64,000 bases of DNA from Marinobacter persicus (lineage in GTDB: Bacteria; Pseudomonadota; Gammaproteobacteria; Pseudomonadales; Oleiphilaceae): contig NZ_PTIV01000023.1 in NCBI RefSeq assembly GCF_002934325.1, positions 1-64,000 on the forward strand. The letters run 5' to 3'. A program made the position numbers and the translations under genes. A model generated the notes under the pieces. That model searched no databases. It saw only the letters and a program-made list of their open reading frames with translations, and was not told where the DNA came from. This document shows positions 48,720 to 58,342 of this stretch, piece after piece; within the stretch, counting starts at the first letter, position 1; every line of letters starts with the position of its first letter.

Positions 48720-50201
48720 TTAAGGACGCATGACGAGGTAGCTGGCCCGACCCTCACGCACAATACGCACGGAAACCGCACGATTCTCCGGGAGGTCAGC
48801 CACCACATCGCGAAACTCTTCCACCGAGCTCACCTGCTTGCGGTCAATCTCCGTGATGATGTCACGCGGCCGGATGCCCGCATCATACGCCGGCCCGCGC
48901 TCAACATCGGAGACAACCACACCGCCTTCAACACCCAGTGTACTGGCCAGTTCCGCAGGCAGCGGGTCCACACCCAGCCCCAGCGGATTGGAAGCCGTAT
49001 CACCCTGGCTGCCACGACTGGAATCGCCCTGCGCCACGTTACGTTCATCCGGCAGCTGGCCAATTTGCACATCCAGCTCGATCTCCCGGCCCTCTCGCAG
49101 CACGGTCAGGCGGGCAGATTCGCCCACTGGCGTGCGGCCAACCATCGGCGGCAGATCGGCGGACGTTTCCACGTCCTGGCCATTGAATTCCAGAACGATG
49201 TCGCCCGACCGCAAACCACTGGCCGCCGCTGGCGACCCTTCCATGACCTCAGCGATCAGGGCACCTCTGGGACGGTCCAGTCCGAAAGTTTCCGCCAGGT
49301 CCCGATTTACCTCCTGGATCAGCACACCCAGCCAGCCGCGTGCCACAGAGCCATCGTCACGAATCTGCCGGAACACATTCATGGCGTCATCGATGGGAAT
49401 CGCGAAGGAAACCCCCATGAACCCACCGGAACGGGTATAGATCTGTGAGTTGATACCAATCACCTCGCCGTCCATGTTGAACAGGGGGCCGCCCGAGTTA
49501 CCAGGATTGATGGCCACGTCGGTCTGGATGAACGGCACGTAGTTCTCGGTGGGCAGCGAGCGCCCCAAAGCGCTGACAATCCCGGCGGTTACCGTGTAAT
49601 CAAAACCGAAGGGCGAGCCAATGGCGAATACCCATTCACCTACCTGAAGATCCCTGGAGCGCCCAATACGAACCACCGGCAGGTCTTCACCGTTTTCAAT
49701 CTTGAGCACCGCCATGTCTGACCGGGGATCGGTGCCAACAATGGTGGCACTGAATTCACGGCGATCACTGAGACGAACAATCACCTCATCGGCGTTCTCC
49801 ACCACGTGGTTGTTGGTCAACACATAGCCGTCAGCGGAAACAATAAAGCCCGACCCCATGGAGCGACGGGGCTGCTGTGAGTGAGGGGATTGTCCGAAAG
49901 GTGACTGCGGGCCGCGAAAGAACTCCTGCAGGAACGGAGGCAACTGATCAAGCTGGTCCTCGTCAAAAGGCAAACCGTGGAACCTTGATCCCTGGCGCTT
50001 CGGTTCCGTGGTGGTGCTGATGTTCACCACGGCGCTGGAGTTCTCTTCCACCAGTTCGGTGAAATCCGGCAACTGGGCAGCGGCCAGTGGCTGACTCCAG
50101 AAAACCGATACCATGGCCGCCAGCATCAGCAAGGCGACGATCACCCGGGCCGGGCTGTACACCCTTGATACCGTGGCAACCTTAGTTTTTGCGCTCGGCA
50201 T
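48720..50201 (-). CDS. mucD: Periplasmic serine protease MucD/DegQ (Do family)
   Basis: A 493-residue HtrA-type protease for envelope quality control. A signal peptide ends near QPLAA. Catalytic His in LTNNHVV near residue 131, Asp in RSDMAVLKI near 162, Ser in NPGNSGGPL near 235; two PDZ domains follow. It is the last gene of the rpoE-rseA-rseB-rseC-mucD unit, the order known from Pseudomonas algU-mucABCD. Start at 50201 has GGGGG upstream. Confidence 0.94.
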   Translation of the reverse strand: MPSAKTKVATVSRVYSPARVIVALLMLAAMVSVFWSQPLAAAQLPDFTELVEENSSAVVNISTTTEPKRQGSRFHGLPFDEDQLDQLPPFLQEFFRGPQSPFGQSPHSQQPRRSMGSGFIVSADGYVLTNNHVVENADEVIVRLSDRREFSATIVGTDPRSDMAVLKIENGEDLPVVRIGRSRDLQVGEWVFAIGSPFGFDYTVTAGIVSALGRSLPTENYVPFIQTDVAINPGNSGGPLFNMDGEVIGINSQIYTRSGGFMGVSFAIPIDDAMNVFRQIRDDGSVARGWLGVLIQEVNRDLAETFGLDRPRGALIAEVMEGSPAAASGLRSGDIVLEFNGQDVETSADLPPMVGRTPVGESARLTVLREGREIELDVQIGQLPDERNVAQGDSSRGSQGDTASNPLGLGVDPLPAELASTLGVEGGVVVSDVERGPAYDAGIRPRDIITEIDRKQVSSVEEFRDVVADLPENRAVSVRIVREGRASYLVMRP

Positions 50202-50281
50202 GTCAAACCCCCTGTTTTGTCGTTGACTGGTGAACATTCTGGAGGCACCAGAGTGTTTTTCAACTTAAAAAATCGTAGGAA

Positions 50282-50731
50282 TCACAGGCAATTAACAGTC
50301 GCAATCCGATTAACGCGCAGCATCTTGGGCTGCAGCCTTCCCGCAACCCGGTCCTGCCAGCACCGCACCAGGATGAAGCCGCCCGCCAACCCCAGCAAAG
50401 CTCCCAAGATGGCGAACAGATCGGAACCGCCCAGCCACTGGTGGCCGGCAATGCTGAACAGCACCATCAACAGCAGGGGCAGCCCATACACCCATATAGA
50501 CGCTTGCAACAGCGATTGCTCATCAATACCCAGCACGACTTCATCGCCAACACGGGCATTGACGCTGTTAAACACACACACCTGATTGGCCCGGCCACCG
50601 GTCACCTGGGCCAACGCCCGCTGACCGCAGGCCGCTTTCGCCGAACAGCTCTGACAGGCACTGGTGCGAATGGTCTGCACCCACGCCTGGTCGCCATCAA
50701 CAGCCACCACCTTGCCGGTTTCGGTGATCAT
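50282..50731 (-). CDS. rseC: RseC/MucC family protein
   Basis: A 149-residue membrane protein. A cytoplasmic Cys cluster (CQSCSAKAACG) is near residues 26-36, and two helices at about 78-98 and 103-122 follow. RseC modulates sigma-E activity and, as part of other systems, reduces SoxR. It overlaps rseB by ATGA. The C-terminus beyond the second helix is short. Confidence 0.92.
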   Translation of the reverse strand: MITETGKVVAVDGDQAWVQTIRTSACQSCSAKAACGQRALAQVTGGRANQVCVFNSVNARVGDEVVLGIDEQSLLQASIWVYGLPLLLMVLFSIAGHQWLGGSDLFAILGALLGLAGGFILVRCWQDRVAGRLQPKMLRVNRIATVNCL

Positions 50732-51777
50732 GGCCCCAACAACTCCAATGCCAGATCGTCATTAATCCGTACAGCTTCGGCCAATTTACCGGCTGTCTTG
50801 GGCGGAATCTCCCCCACCACCGCGATCAGGAAGGGGTGACCGACCACATCAACCTGGCGCAGGTATATCGTTGTTGCCCCGACCCGGGAGACACCGGTGG
50901 GCATCTTCAATTTACCTGCCGGCTCAACAAACACCGAAAACGCGGTCAGTCCATCGGAAAAGGCCACGGCCTTGCCCTTGCTGGACCGCGGCGCAGCGGC
51001 CGGCATGAAGCCCTCCGGTCGCCAGTCCAGAGTCCAGCCATTCATCCGGGGCAACGGCGACTGGTTATTTTCCGGGCCATCCAGCGTCCGGCTGATTTCA
51101 TGCCCTTCGGTCTGCACCTCAAACTCCCGGTCAGGGATATTGTCGGTAATTTCCAGGCTGGTGAACTGGAACTGTTCAAGCACGCTCCCATCGGTATCCA
51201 GCACATGGCTTTTCACCAGAAGACCGGTATCTTGCTCAAGCCAGAGACGATAGCTATAGCGATTCTCGTCTTTCGCCCGCAGTGCCACAGTCACCGTGTC
51301 GTATCCGGCCACCCGGTCTTCACCCGTCAGTTCCGGCGTGTACCACTGCACCACCGGCATGAACTGCATCGCGAAGGCTTCGGCAAACGGGCCGGAGGGA
51401 ATGACATCATCAAGCCGGACGCGGCCCTGGTCGGGCAGCACACAGACCACATCCATGCCCTTTCGGACAATTTCACCACTGCCGCCGTCCTGGATCACAA
51501 GCCGCTCTTCGACCCGGCCCTCCCGGAAACGATGGGCGATGCGCATGGAATGCACCTGACCGCCCCGCATGTACACAAAGACGCCTTTATAGGAGGTCAT
51601 GTTCAAAGCCGGACCGAGCCGTTCCAGCCAGTCAACAGCGGTTTCCGGCGTTTCAGGGGACGATTCAGCAGCATAAGCCCCCGGGGCGGCGACAACAGAC
51701 ACCCACAACAGCATGGACAGCGCCAGGGCCGTCCATCCCACCAGGTTTATCTGTTTGCCGATCGCCCAACGATTCAT
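50728..51777 (-). CDS. rseB: Sigma-E regulatory protein RseB/MucB
   Basis: A 349-residue periplasmic sensor that binds RseA and shields it from DegS-like cleavage, releasing it when lipids or lipopolysaccharide accumulate. Signal peptide to about residue 36, LolA-like N-domain (MTSYKGVFVYMRGGQVHSMRI) and C-terminal domain (LDWRPEGFM to HPFLIAVVGEIP). Between rseA and rseC. Confidence 0.94.
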   Translation of the reverse strand: MNRWAIGKQINLVGWTALALSMLLWVSVVAAPGAYAAESSPETPETAVDWLERLGPALNMTSYKGVFVYMRGGQVHSMRIAHRFREGRVEERLVIQDGGSGEIVRKGMDVVCVLPDQGRVRLDDVIPSGPFAEAFAMQFMPVVQWYTPELTGEDRVAGYDTVTVALRAKDENRYSYRLWLEQDTGLLVKSHVLDTDGSVLEQFQFTSLEITDNIPDREFEVQTEGHEISRTLDGPENNQSPLPRMNGWTLDWRPEGFMPAAAPRSSKGKAVAFSDGLTAFSVFVEPAGKLKMPTGVSRVGATTIYLRQVDVVGHPFLIAVVGEIPPKTAGKLAEAVRINDDLALELLGP

Positions 51778-51804
51778 TCAATAACACCTTTACCAATAGC
51801 CGAT

Positions 51805-52377
51805 TCAGTAGCCACTGTTGGCACTGACCACCCGGGCATAGCCCACGGAACCCCGCCCGGCGCCAACACTGCTGTGTTGGGCATGCTCCAGCATGAACTG
51901 GCGCATCTGTTTGAGCTGCTCTTCATCCAGCCCCTGCAATGACAACTCTTCCATGGATACCGGCAATGCGGAAGATGGCACGTCAGGCTGGTGCGCAACC
52001 AGTTGACCGTCTGGGCCTTCCGAGGATTCCCAGCCCGTGCCGGCCCCAAAACCGACAACCATGGCCAGCATCACCATGGCCGCCACCGACCATGGCCAAC
52101 CCCAGGCCTTCAATGGCGGGGCAGCCGGTGTCGCGAGCGCGGTTTGATCCCGCCCATCGAGGCTCGCTCGTACGGCCGATGCCACATCGACGCCACTGCC
52201 GGGGCCATGGTGGTCGTGCATCAGGTCACGGATCTGTTGCCAGCGCTGCCACTGGTCACGGACGTCGGTCTGCTCCTGATGCGACAGCAAGCGACGAACC
52301 GACAGTTCATCCGCTTCATCATCCATCATCGCTGACAGGGTTTCTCTAAGACGCTCGTCCATCGGATGCAACCTCAC
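51805..52377 (-). CDS. rseA: Anti-sigma-E factor RseA/MucA
   Basis: A 190-residue anti-sigma factor. The N-terminal sigma-binding domain (about 1-75) has RETLSAMMDDEADELSVRRLL, then a membrane helix (WSVAAMVMLAMVVGFGAGTGW, about 95-115) and a short periplasmic part with a C-terminal tail that binds RseB. It is 1 base from rpoE stop. Confidence 0.93.
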   Translation of the reverse strand: MRLHPMDERLRETLSAMMDDEADELSVRRLLSHQEQTDVRDQWQRWQQIRDLMHDHHGPGSGVDVASAVRASLDGRDQTALATPAAPPLKAWGWPWSVAAMVMLAMVVGFGAGTGWESSEGPDGQLVAHQPDVPSSALPVSMEELSLQGLDEEQLKQMRQFMLEHAQHSSVGAGRGSVGYARVVSANSGY

Positions 52378-52995
52378 TTACGTCGCTGAATGATTGAGCA
52401 AAGGGCTAAGTTGACGATCCACTGCTTCTCGTGCCCGAAAAATACGGGACCGAACGGTGCCAATCGGACACTCCAGGATCCGGGCAATGTCCTCATAGCT
52501 CAGACCATCGTATTCGCGCAGCAGGAATGCCGAGCGCAGTTCCTCGGGCAGACCGGCAATCGCTGTCGATAGCGCTTTCTGCAATTGCTCACGTTGCAAC
52601 AGCCTTTCCGGGGAAGCCAGATCCCGGAGACGACCGCCATCGTCGAAATTCTCTGCATCGCTGGCGTCGGCCGAACCTTGCGGCCGGCGGTTCCGGGCTT
52701 CAAGAAAGTTCTTGGCTGTGTTCACCGCAATCCGGTACAGCCAGGTATAAAATGCGCTGTCGCCCCGGAAACGGTCGATGGCCCGGAACGCCTTTACGAA
52801 GGTCTCCTGGGTCAGGTCCATGACCTCCTGATTGTCGTAAACATAACGACTGATTATGGACGCCACGCGGGACTGATACTTGACCACAAGCAAATCGAAG
52901 GCAGCACGGTCACCACTGCGAACCTTGCGCACCAATTGAAGATCGGTCTGACTGTCGGTCTGTTCAGCCGATTTACGTTCATTCTCTGGGGTCAT
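52378..52995 (-). CDS. rpoE: RNA polymerase sigma-E factor (AlgU/RpoE)
   Basis: A 205-residue ECF sigma factor for envelope stress. Region 2 has FDLLVVKYQSRV, DLTQETFVKAFRAIDRFRGDSAFYTWLYRIAVNTAKN; region 4 has LPEELRSAFLLREYDGLSYEDIARILECPIGTVRSRIFRARE. The family usually starts close to the region 2 helix, so I take ATG at 52995. No strong ribosome-binding site precedes it. The frame extends 38 codons upstream with another ATG set, one of them (53085) after GGAA, so a longer N-terminus is possible. Confidence 0.94.
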   Translation of the reverse strand: MTPENERKSAEQTDSQTDLQLVRKVRSGDRAAFDLLVVKYQSRVASIISRYVYDNQEVMDLTQETFVKAFRAIDRFRGDSAFYTWLYRIAVNTAKNFLEARNRRPQGSADASDAENFDDGGRLRDLASPERLLQREQLQKALSTAIAGLPEELRSAFLLREYDGLSYEDIARILECPIGTVRSRIFRAREAVDRQLSPLLNHSAT

Positions 52996-53160
52996 GGACG
53001 AAGCAACGACGTGTCCTGGAGTTCGAGAGTGTCCTGGGATTCTGGCGGGCTTCGGCCCCACCTTCATCTGTTCGGCTTGTGTCATTGGCATTTTCCGGTG
53101 GTCGTTCATGAACCCTCAGTCTCTGGCGGGTACGAGCATAAGCAGGAACCGTCAGGCCAA

Positions 53161-53187
53161 ATAGACAGCAAGCGCAAAGTTTAGTTC
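53161..53187 (-). promoter_or_regulatory. Candidate sigma-E-type autoregulated promoter of rpoE
   Basis: On the minus strand GAACTA (53187-53182) is followed after 16 bases by TCTAT (53165-53161). This matches the ECF sigma-E pattern GAACTT-N16-TCnnA. It is about 75 bp upstream of the longer rpoE frame and 165 bp from the chosen start. It overlaps the divergent nadB promoter region. Confidence 0.5.
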
Positions 53188-53203
53188 AATACGCACTCAC
53201 ATT

Positions 53204-54832
53204 ATGGCCCGCGATAACGATTCAATGCCACAGTCCTTCGAATACGATGTCCTCATTATCGGCAGCGGCGCTGCCGGCCTCACCGTAGCGCTCAATCTGC
53301 CGGCGCACCTGCGCGTGTGCGTGATCAGCAAGGCCGACATCAATTCCGGCGCCACCCTGTGGGCCCAGGGTGGTATTGCCGCCGTTATGGATGCCACCGA
53401 TTCGGTGGAGGACCATATCCGGGACACCCTGCAAGCCGGCGGCGGCCTCTGCCACGAGGACGCGGTGCGCTTCACCGTGGAGCATGGCAAGGAAAGCATC
53501 GATTGGCTGATCGATGCCGGCGTGGATTTCACCCGCGAAGACGATAACGATCAGTACCACCTGACCCGGGAAGGCGGCCATAGTCATCGCCGCATCATCC
53601 ATTCCGCCGATGCCACCGGCCGGGCGGTGTCCACCACCCTCGCTGACCAGGCCCGGGCACGCCCGAACATTGACCTGAAGTCGCGCCGGGTCGCGGTGGA
53701 TCTGATCACCAACCGCAAGCTGTCCCTTCCGGGCAACCGCTGCGTCGGCGCCTACATTCTCAACCTGGAAGACAACCACGTTGAGCTGTTTCGGGCCCGC
53801 TTCACCATTCTGGCGACCGGTGGTGCTTCCAAGGCCTACCGCTACACCACCAACCCGGACGGTGCGTCCGGTGATGGCATTGCCATGGCCTGGCGGGCGG
53901 GCTGCCGGGTGGCGAACATGGAATTCAACCAGTTCCACCCCACCTGTCTGTACCACCCGCACGCCAAGTCCTTCCTGATCACCGAGGCGGTGCGCGGCGA
54001 AGGGGGGATACTGACACTCCCGGACGGCTCCCGCTTCATGGACCGTTTCGACAAACGCGCGGAACTGGCCCCCCGGGACATTGTCGCCCGGGCCATTGAC
54101 CATGAAATGAAACGGCTGGGCGCGGACCACCTTTACCTGGACATCAGCCACAAGCCGGCTGAGTTCGTGAAGCAGCACTTCCCGACCATCTACCAGAAGT
54201 GCCTGGAGTTCGGCATCGACATCACCACCGACCCGATTCCGGTGGTGCCGGCCTCCCACTATACCTGCGGCGGCATCATGACCGATGACCGCGCCCGCAC
54301 CGACATCAACCAGCTCTATGCCGTTGGCGAGGCTGCCTTCACCGGCCTGCACGGTGCCAACCGCATGGCCAGCAACTCGCTGCTCGAGTGTCTGGTCTAC
54401 GGTCGGGCGGCTGCGGCCGACATCACCCGCCGGGAAGCGGACATCCCGGCCGCCCCGGAAGCGCCGGACTGGGACGAAAGCCAGGTTCGTGATTCTGACG
54501 AAGACGTGGTCATTTCCCACAACTGGGATGAATTGCGTCATTTCATGTGGGATTATGTCGGCATTGTACGCACCACCAAGCGGCTCCAGCGGGCCAAGCA
54601 CCGGGTGGACCTGCTGCACAGTGAAATCAATGAATTCTATAGCAACTACCGGGTCAGCAATGACCTGATAGAACTGCGCAACCTGGTAACCGTGGCAGAC
54701 CTGATCATCTGCTCGGCATTACAACGCAAGGAAAGCCGGGGACTGCATTACACACTGGATTACCCGGGCCTCCAGAACGAAATCCGGGATACCATCCTGG
54801 TACCGACCACCTATCGAACCCAGACTCCCTGA
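53204..54832 (+). CDS. nadB: L-aspartate oxidase
   Basis: A 542-residue FAD enzyme that oxidises aspartate to iminoaspartate for NAD synthesis. FAD motif [15 protein letters not shown] near 16-30, the GGIAAVM and [12 protein letters not shown] segments, HPTCLYHP and [22 protein letters not shown] are present. A second ATG seven codons on is equally likely since neither has a clear ribosome-binding site. Divergent from the rpoE unit; this adjacency is usual in Pseudomonas. Confidence 0.96.
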   Translation: MARDNDSMPQSFEYDVLIIGSGAAGLTVALNLPAHLRVCVISKADINSGATLWAQGGIAAVMDATDSVEDHIRDTLQAGGGLCHEDAVRFTVEHGKESIDWLIDAGVDFTREDDNDQYHLTREGGHSHRRIIHSADATGRAVSTTLADQARARPNIDLKSRRVAVDLITNRKLSLPGNRCVGAYILNLEDNHVELFRARFTILATGGASKAYRYTTNPDGASGDGIAMAWRAGCRVANMEFNQFHPTCLYHPHAKSFLITEAVRGEGGILTLPDGSRFMDRFDKRAELAPRDIVARAIDHEMKRLGADHLYLDISHKPAEFVKQHFPTIYQKCLEFGIDITTDPIPVVPASHYTCGGIMTDDRARTDINQLYAVGEAAFTGLHGANRMASNSLLECLVYGRAAAADITRREADIPAAPEAPDWDESQVRDSDEDVVISHNWDELRHFMWDYVGIVRTTKRLQRAKHRVDLLHSEINEFYSNYRVSNDLIELRNLVTVADLIICSALQRKESRGLHYTLDYPGLQNEIRDTILVPTTYRTQTP

Positions 54833-54870
54833 AGCGGGAGTTTCATTCAGTTCTTACAACGGACCCATCT

Positions 54871-55143
54871 ATGTCAGCGACCACCGATTCCAAAGAAAAC
54901 ATCGAATTTAACCGCCTCTGGTGGCACAGCCGCCGCGGCATGCTTGAGCTTGACGTGCTGCTCCTGCCGTTTCTGGAAGAAGCCTACCGGGACCTCGACC
55001 CAGCGGACCAGGCTCGCTACGAAAAGCTGCTAACCTGCGAAGACGCCGACATGTTCCAGTGGTTCATGCAGCAGGGGCGGCCGGAGGATCCGGACCTGCA
55101 GCGCATCGTGGATATGATTCTGAACCGTGTCCAGCCGGATTGA
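54871..55143 (+). CDS. sdhE: FAD assembly factor SdhE
   Basis: A 90-residue protein that helps insert FAD covalently into succinate dehydrogenase. The RGxxE motif is RRGMLELD near residues 20-27. Length and helical layout fit. Its 3' end overlaps the next gene by 17 bases. It is near nadB, another flavoprotein, as in many gammaproteobacteria. Confidence 0.94.
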   Translation: MSATTDSKENIEFNRLWWHSRRGMLELDVLLLPFLEEAYRDLDPADQARYEKLLTCEDADMFQWFMQQGRPEDPDLQRIVDMILNRVQPD

Positions 55144-55585
55144 GCTGAACCTCCTTCCCTCTGCCACCGCCGGCCTGCTGGCTTCCGCGCCCTGGCTGGC
55201 GCTGGCAGGCTTCACCGCCGTGGCCGGGCTCCTGGGCTGGCCATTGCTCTTACTGTTTCTTCCAATCCTCGCAGGCCTTGCCTGGCACAGTTTCCGGGGT
55301 TGCGGCCTGCTCAGGGGGAAAACCGCAGTCGTCGGACTCAGGGCCGATCATAGCGGCCTGTTCTGTCGCTGTGGCGATGGTCGGGTTATGCCCGTGACGG
55401 TCGATTCCAGCAGTTGTGTCGGAAGTCGTTTTCTGGCCTTGAAACTTCGGCCAACCGGCGCCACCTCAGGTACACTGTTTACCCTGATCATCAGCGACCT
55501 GGGGCCATTGCGGGCCAATACGCCAGCCGACGATATCCGGCGCCTGACAATGTGGCTGAGACTCGGCTACCCCCACCCTGCCTGA
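55127..55585 (+). CDS. CptA/YgfX-like membrane protein
   Basis: A 152-residue protein with two adjacent membrane helices (about 15-33 and 34-52) and a cytoplasmic domain. Position right after sdhE and layout are those of YgfX (CptA), once proposed as a toxin that acts on the cytoskeleton with SdhE (CptB) as partner, though this toxin-antitoxin role is doubtful. The start is GTG at 55127, inside sdhE, which couples translation. Conservation is low, so the assignment rests mainly on context. Confidence 0.7.
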   Translation: MSSRIELNLLPSATAGLLASAPWLALAGFTAVAGLLGWPLLLLFLPILAGLAWHSFRGCGLLRGKTAVVGLRADHSGLFCRCGDGRVMPVTVDSSSCVGSRFLALKLRPTGATSGTLFTLIISDLGPLRANTPADDIRRLTMWLRLGYPHPA

Positions 55586-55615
55586 TGATGTTCACCGACC
55601 CGACCGGAGAACACG

Positions 55616-56599
55616 ATGACCACTGACATCACTGAACCGAGCTTGTGGGAGAATCGCGGTGGTTACGCCCCACTCGAGCACAAACGGATGATCCGCATTA
55701 GCGGGTCCGGCACGGATAAGTTCGTTCAAGGCCAGTTCAGCCAGCACGTGGACGAGATAACCGCCCACCAATCGCTGCGGGCGGCCGCCTGCACCCCCAA
55801 AGGCCGAGCCTATTGCCTGACGCGCTTTGTACGCGACGGCGACGACCTGTTGATGGACGTGGAAGACAGCCTGGCCGAACGGGCCCTGGGGCAGCTGAGA
55901 AAGTACCTGATGCTGTTTCGGGGAACGACCATGGAACCCCTGGACCAGGCCCAAATCACAGGGCTCATTGGCCAACTGGCCGCCAGGGCCGTCGCAGGCG
56001 AAGAGGCAGTGTCGCTTACGAACCCCGGCCAGGTACTGGCTACCAGCGAGGGCTTCCTGATACGCATCGAAGACATGCCCGGTCCGGTGGCCCGCTATGA
56101 ATTCTGGCAGACCGGGGGTGAGCCCGTGGTGCCGCAGGAGCTTGAACAGCTGTCCAGTGACGACTGGCTGGCATCAAGCATTGCCGCCGGCGTGCCCTGG
56201 TTGACCGAAGCCACAACAGAAGCCTACGTACCCCAGATGCTGAACCTTCAGCACTTGCAGGGCATTCACTTCAAGAAAGGGTGCTACACCGGACAGGAAG
56301 TGGTGGCGCGCATGCACTTCCTTGGCCAGTTGAAGAAGAGCCTGTTCCGCCTGGACTTCCAAGGCTCCGAAACCGCTCCAGTGCCGGGCACAAAAATACT
56401 GGGAGGCGACAAAAGCGCCGGTGAAGTCGTCAACTCGGTGATGACCGGCACCGACTCCGGCACCGTGCTGGCAGTGCTGCGTCACGATGCGGCAGAGAAG
56501 ACCCTGACCATCGACGGAAACAATTCTGTCATCCTGAGCCGGGTCAAACTGCCCTATGCGGTTCCGGAACGGGAAGAAACAGCGCAAACAGATACATAA
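55616..56599 (+). CDS. ygfZ: Folate-binding protein YgfZ
   Basis: A 327-residue tetrahydrofolate-binding protein that supports iron-sulfur cluster enzymes such as MiaB. The signature KGCYTGQEVVARM with its redox-sensitive Cys is at about residues 221-233. The GcvT-like N-domain is intact. It lies in the usual sdhE-ygfX-ygfZ neighbourhood. Confidence 0.94.
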   Translation: MTTDITEPSLWENRGGYAPLEHKRMIRISGSGTDKFVQGQFSQHVDEITAHQSLRAAACTPKGRAYCLTRFVRDGDDLLMDVEDSLAERALGQLRKYLMLFRGTTMEPLDQAQITGLIGQLAARAVAGEEAVSLTNPGQVLATSEGFLIRIEDMPGPVARYEFWQTGGEPVVPQELEQLSSDDWLASSIAAGVPWLTEATTEAYVPQMLNLQHLQGIHFKKGCYTGQEVVARMHFLGQLKKSLFRLDFQGSETAPVPGTKILGGDKSAGEVVNSVMTGTDSGTVLAVLRHDAAEKTLTIDGNNSVILSRVKLPYAVPEREETAQTDT

Positions 56600-56701
56600 C
56601 GTGACAGGAAAACCCGTCCGAATTTGCTATAAAATAAGGCAGATAGCTATTTTTCGAAGGCACTCCATCTCGCCTTCCAGACAAGCGGAATGTAACGGAT
56701 C

Positions 56702-57535
56702 ATGGCAAACATCATAGAAACCATTAAATCAGACCTGACCCAGGCCATCGATAACGACAAGCTGGTTCTGCCCACGCTGCCAGAAGTCGCCCTGAAAGTC
56801 CGGGAGATCGCGGAAGCCGAAGACTCGGCCATCGCCGATCTGGTCAAGGTGATCAGTAACGATACAGCCCTGTCTGCCCGGATCATCCGTGTCTGCAACA
56901 GCCCTCTGTTCCGTGGCACCCGCAGCATCGAGAACCTGAACATGGCGGTCAGCCGCCTGGGCATGGCCTACACCAGTAACCTGGCCATGGGCCTTGCCAT
57001 GGAGCAAATGTTCCAGGCCACCTCCGACATGATCGACCGACGCCTGCGCCATACCTGGCAGGTGAGCACCGAGGTGGCGGGCATCTGTCACGTTCTGGCC
57101 CAGCATTACACCAAGCTCAAGGCCGACCAGGCCACCCTGGCCGGGCTGGTACACCTGATTGGTGTGCTACCCATCCTGCGTTACGTGGAAGATCAGGACC
57201 TTCAGATCAGCAGCATCATGCTCGACAAGGTGATCGATGACCTGCATCCCAAAATCGGCAGCCTGATCCTGAAAAAATGGGATTTCCCGAAAGAACTGCA
57301 GAATGTGCCGCTTGAGTACGCCAACTTCACCCGCGAAGTGCCCGAAGCCGATTATGCGGACCTGGTGATGGTGGCGAACCTGCAGATGGTAGCTGGCACC
57401 GACCATCCGTGGAACGAAATCGACCTGAACACAGTCTCGGCGTTCAAGCGTCTGGGACTGGATCCTCATGCCGACATGAGCGAAGAGGAAGATCTCAACG
57501 CCCAGATGGAAGCCGCCATGGCGCTATTGAAGTAA
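56702..57535 (+). CDS. HDOD-domain signalling protein
   Basis: A 277-residue protein made of one HDOD domain (about 20-220): KLVLPTLPEVALKVREI, ISNDTALSARIIRVCNSPLF, NMAVSRLGMAYTSNLAMGLAM and LAGLVHLIGVLPILRY. The HD metal ligands are replaced, so it is likely a regulatory scaffold and not a hydrolase. The C-terminus is acidic. It has its own promoter-like region (TATAAAAT near 56627-56634). Target unknown; relatives affect motility and c-di-GMP signalling. Confidence 0.85.
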   Translation: MANIIETIKSDLTQAIDNDKLVLPTLPEVALKVREIAEAEDSAIADLVKVISNDTALSARIIRVCNSPLFRGTRSIENLNMAVSRLGMAYTSNLAMGLAMEQMFQATSDMIDRRLRHTWQVSTEVAGICHVLAQHYTKLKADQATLAGLVHLIGVLPILRYVEDQDLQISSIMLDKVIDDLHPKIGSLILKKWDFPKELQNVPLEYANFTREVPEADYADLVMVANLQMVAGTDHPWNEIDLNTVSAFKRLGLDPHADMSEEEDLNAQMEAAMALLK

Positions 57536-57541
57536 TACGTG

Positions 57542-58270
57542 CTAGCAATACCGGGCCAGGAGCTCGGTTTTTGAGGGCAGCGCCCAGTTCACCGGGCGTT
57601 GCCCTTGCGCTTCCAGCCACTGATTTGCCTTTGAGAAATGCCGGCAGCCAAAGAAACCACGATAGGCACTCAGTGGTGAGGGATGTGGCCCCTCCAGCAC
57701 CAGATGCCGCTGTCGATCAATGTGCTTGCCCTTCTTGCGGGCGTACCCACCCCAGAGCAGAAACACCACGTTTTCCCGCTGCCGGTTGATGGTTTCGATC
57801 ACCTTATCGGTAAAAACCTCCCAGCCCTTGCCCTGGTGCGCACCCGCGTTGCCCTGCTCCACCGTCAGTACGCTGTTCAGCAAAAGAATGCCCTGCTCCG
57901 CCCAGGGCTGCAGGCAACCGTGGTCCGGTGGGGCAATGCCCAGGTCACTCTCGATTTCCTTGAAGATGTTCACCAGCGAGGGCGGGGCCGGCACATCCGG
58001 GCGTACCGAGAAGCACAGGCCATGGGCCTGACCCGGGCCGTGATAGGGGTCCTGTCCCAGAATGACCACGGACACCTCGTTCAGCGGTGTACTATTGAGG
58101 GCGTTGAAACACAGGTTGCCGGGCGGGAACAGGACTTTTCCGGACGCTTCCTCATCGGCGAGGAACCGGGCCAGCTGCTCCATGTAGGGCTGTCGAAATT
58201 CATCGGAAAGAAACTCATCCCAGCCACGGCCGGGCTTGAGTTGACTGGCGAGTACATCTACCGGGGGCAT
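57542..58270 (-). CDS. ung: Uracil-DNA glycosylase
   Basis: A 242-residue repair enzyme removing uracil from DNA. Catalytic Asp in [18 protein letters not shown] near residues 72-89 and the minor-groove loop [14 protein letters not shown] near 196-209. Full length; convergent with the HDOD gene. Confidence 0.96.
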   Translation of the reverse strand: MPPVDVLASQLKPGRGWDEFLSDEFRQPYMEQLARFLADEEASGKVLFPPGNLCFNALNSTPLNEVSVVILGQDPYHGPGQAHGLCFSVRPDVPAPPSLVNIFKEIESDLGIAPPDHGCLQPWAEQGILLLNSVLTVEQGNAGAHQGKGWEVFTDKVIETINRQRENVVFLLWGGYARKKGKHIDRQRHLVLEGPHPSPLSAYRGFFGCRHFSKANQWLEAQGQRPVNWALPSKTELLARYC

Positions 58271-58300
58271 GGAAGTGGCTCTCCCTGTTTGGAAGGCAAC

Positions 58301-58332
58301 AGAGCCGGGCTCGGTTAACGCCGCCCGGCTCT
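58301..58332 (-). terminator. Hairpin after lysS
   Basis: 10-bp perfect stem AGAGCCGGGC / GCCCGGCTCT with a 12-base loop. On the minus strand it is followed by a weak T stretch (TGTTGCCTT), so it ends lysS transcription before ung with moderate strength. Confidence 0.65.
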
Positions 58333-58342
58333 GCCAATGCGA

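Noticed and set aside
54871..55585. sdhE-ygfX pair as a toxin-antitoxin module
   Set aside because: The pair matches CptB/CptA in layout, but SdhE is a flavin assembly factor and the toxin role is doubtful, so I do not call it a defence or addiction system.
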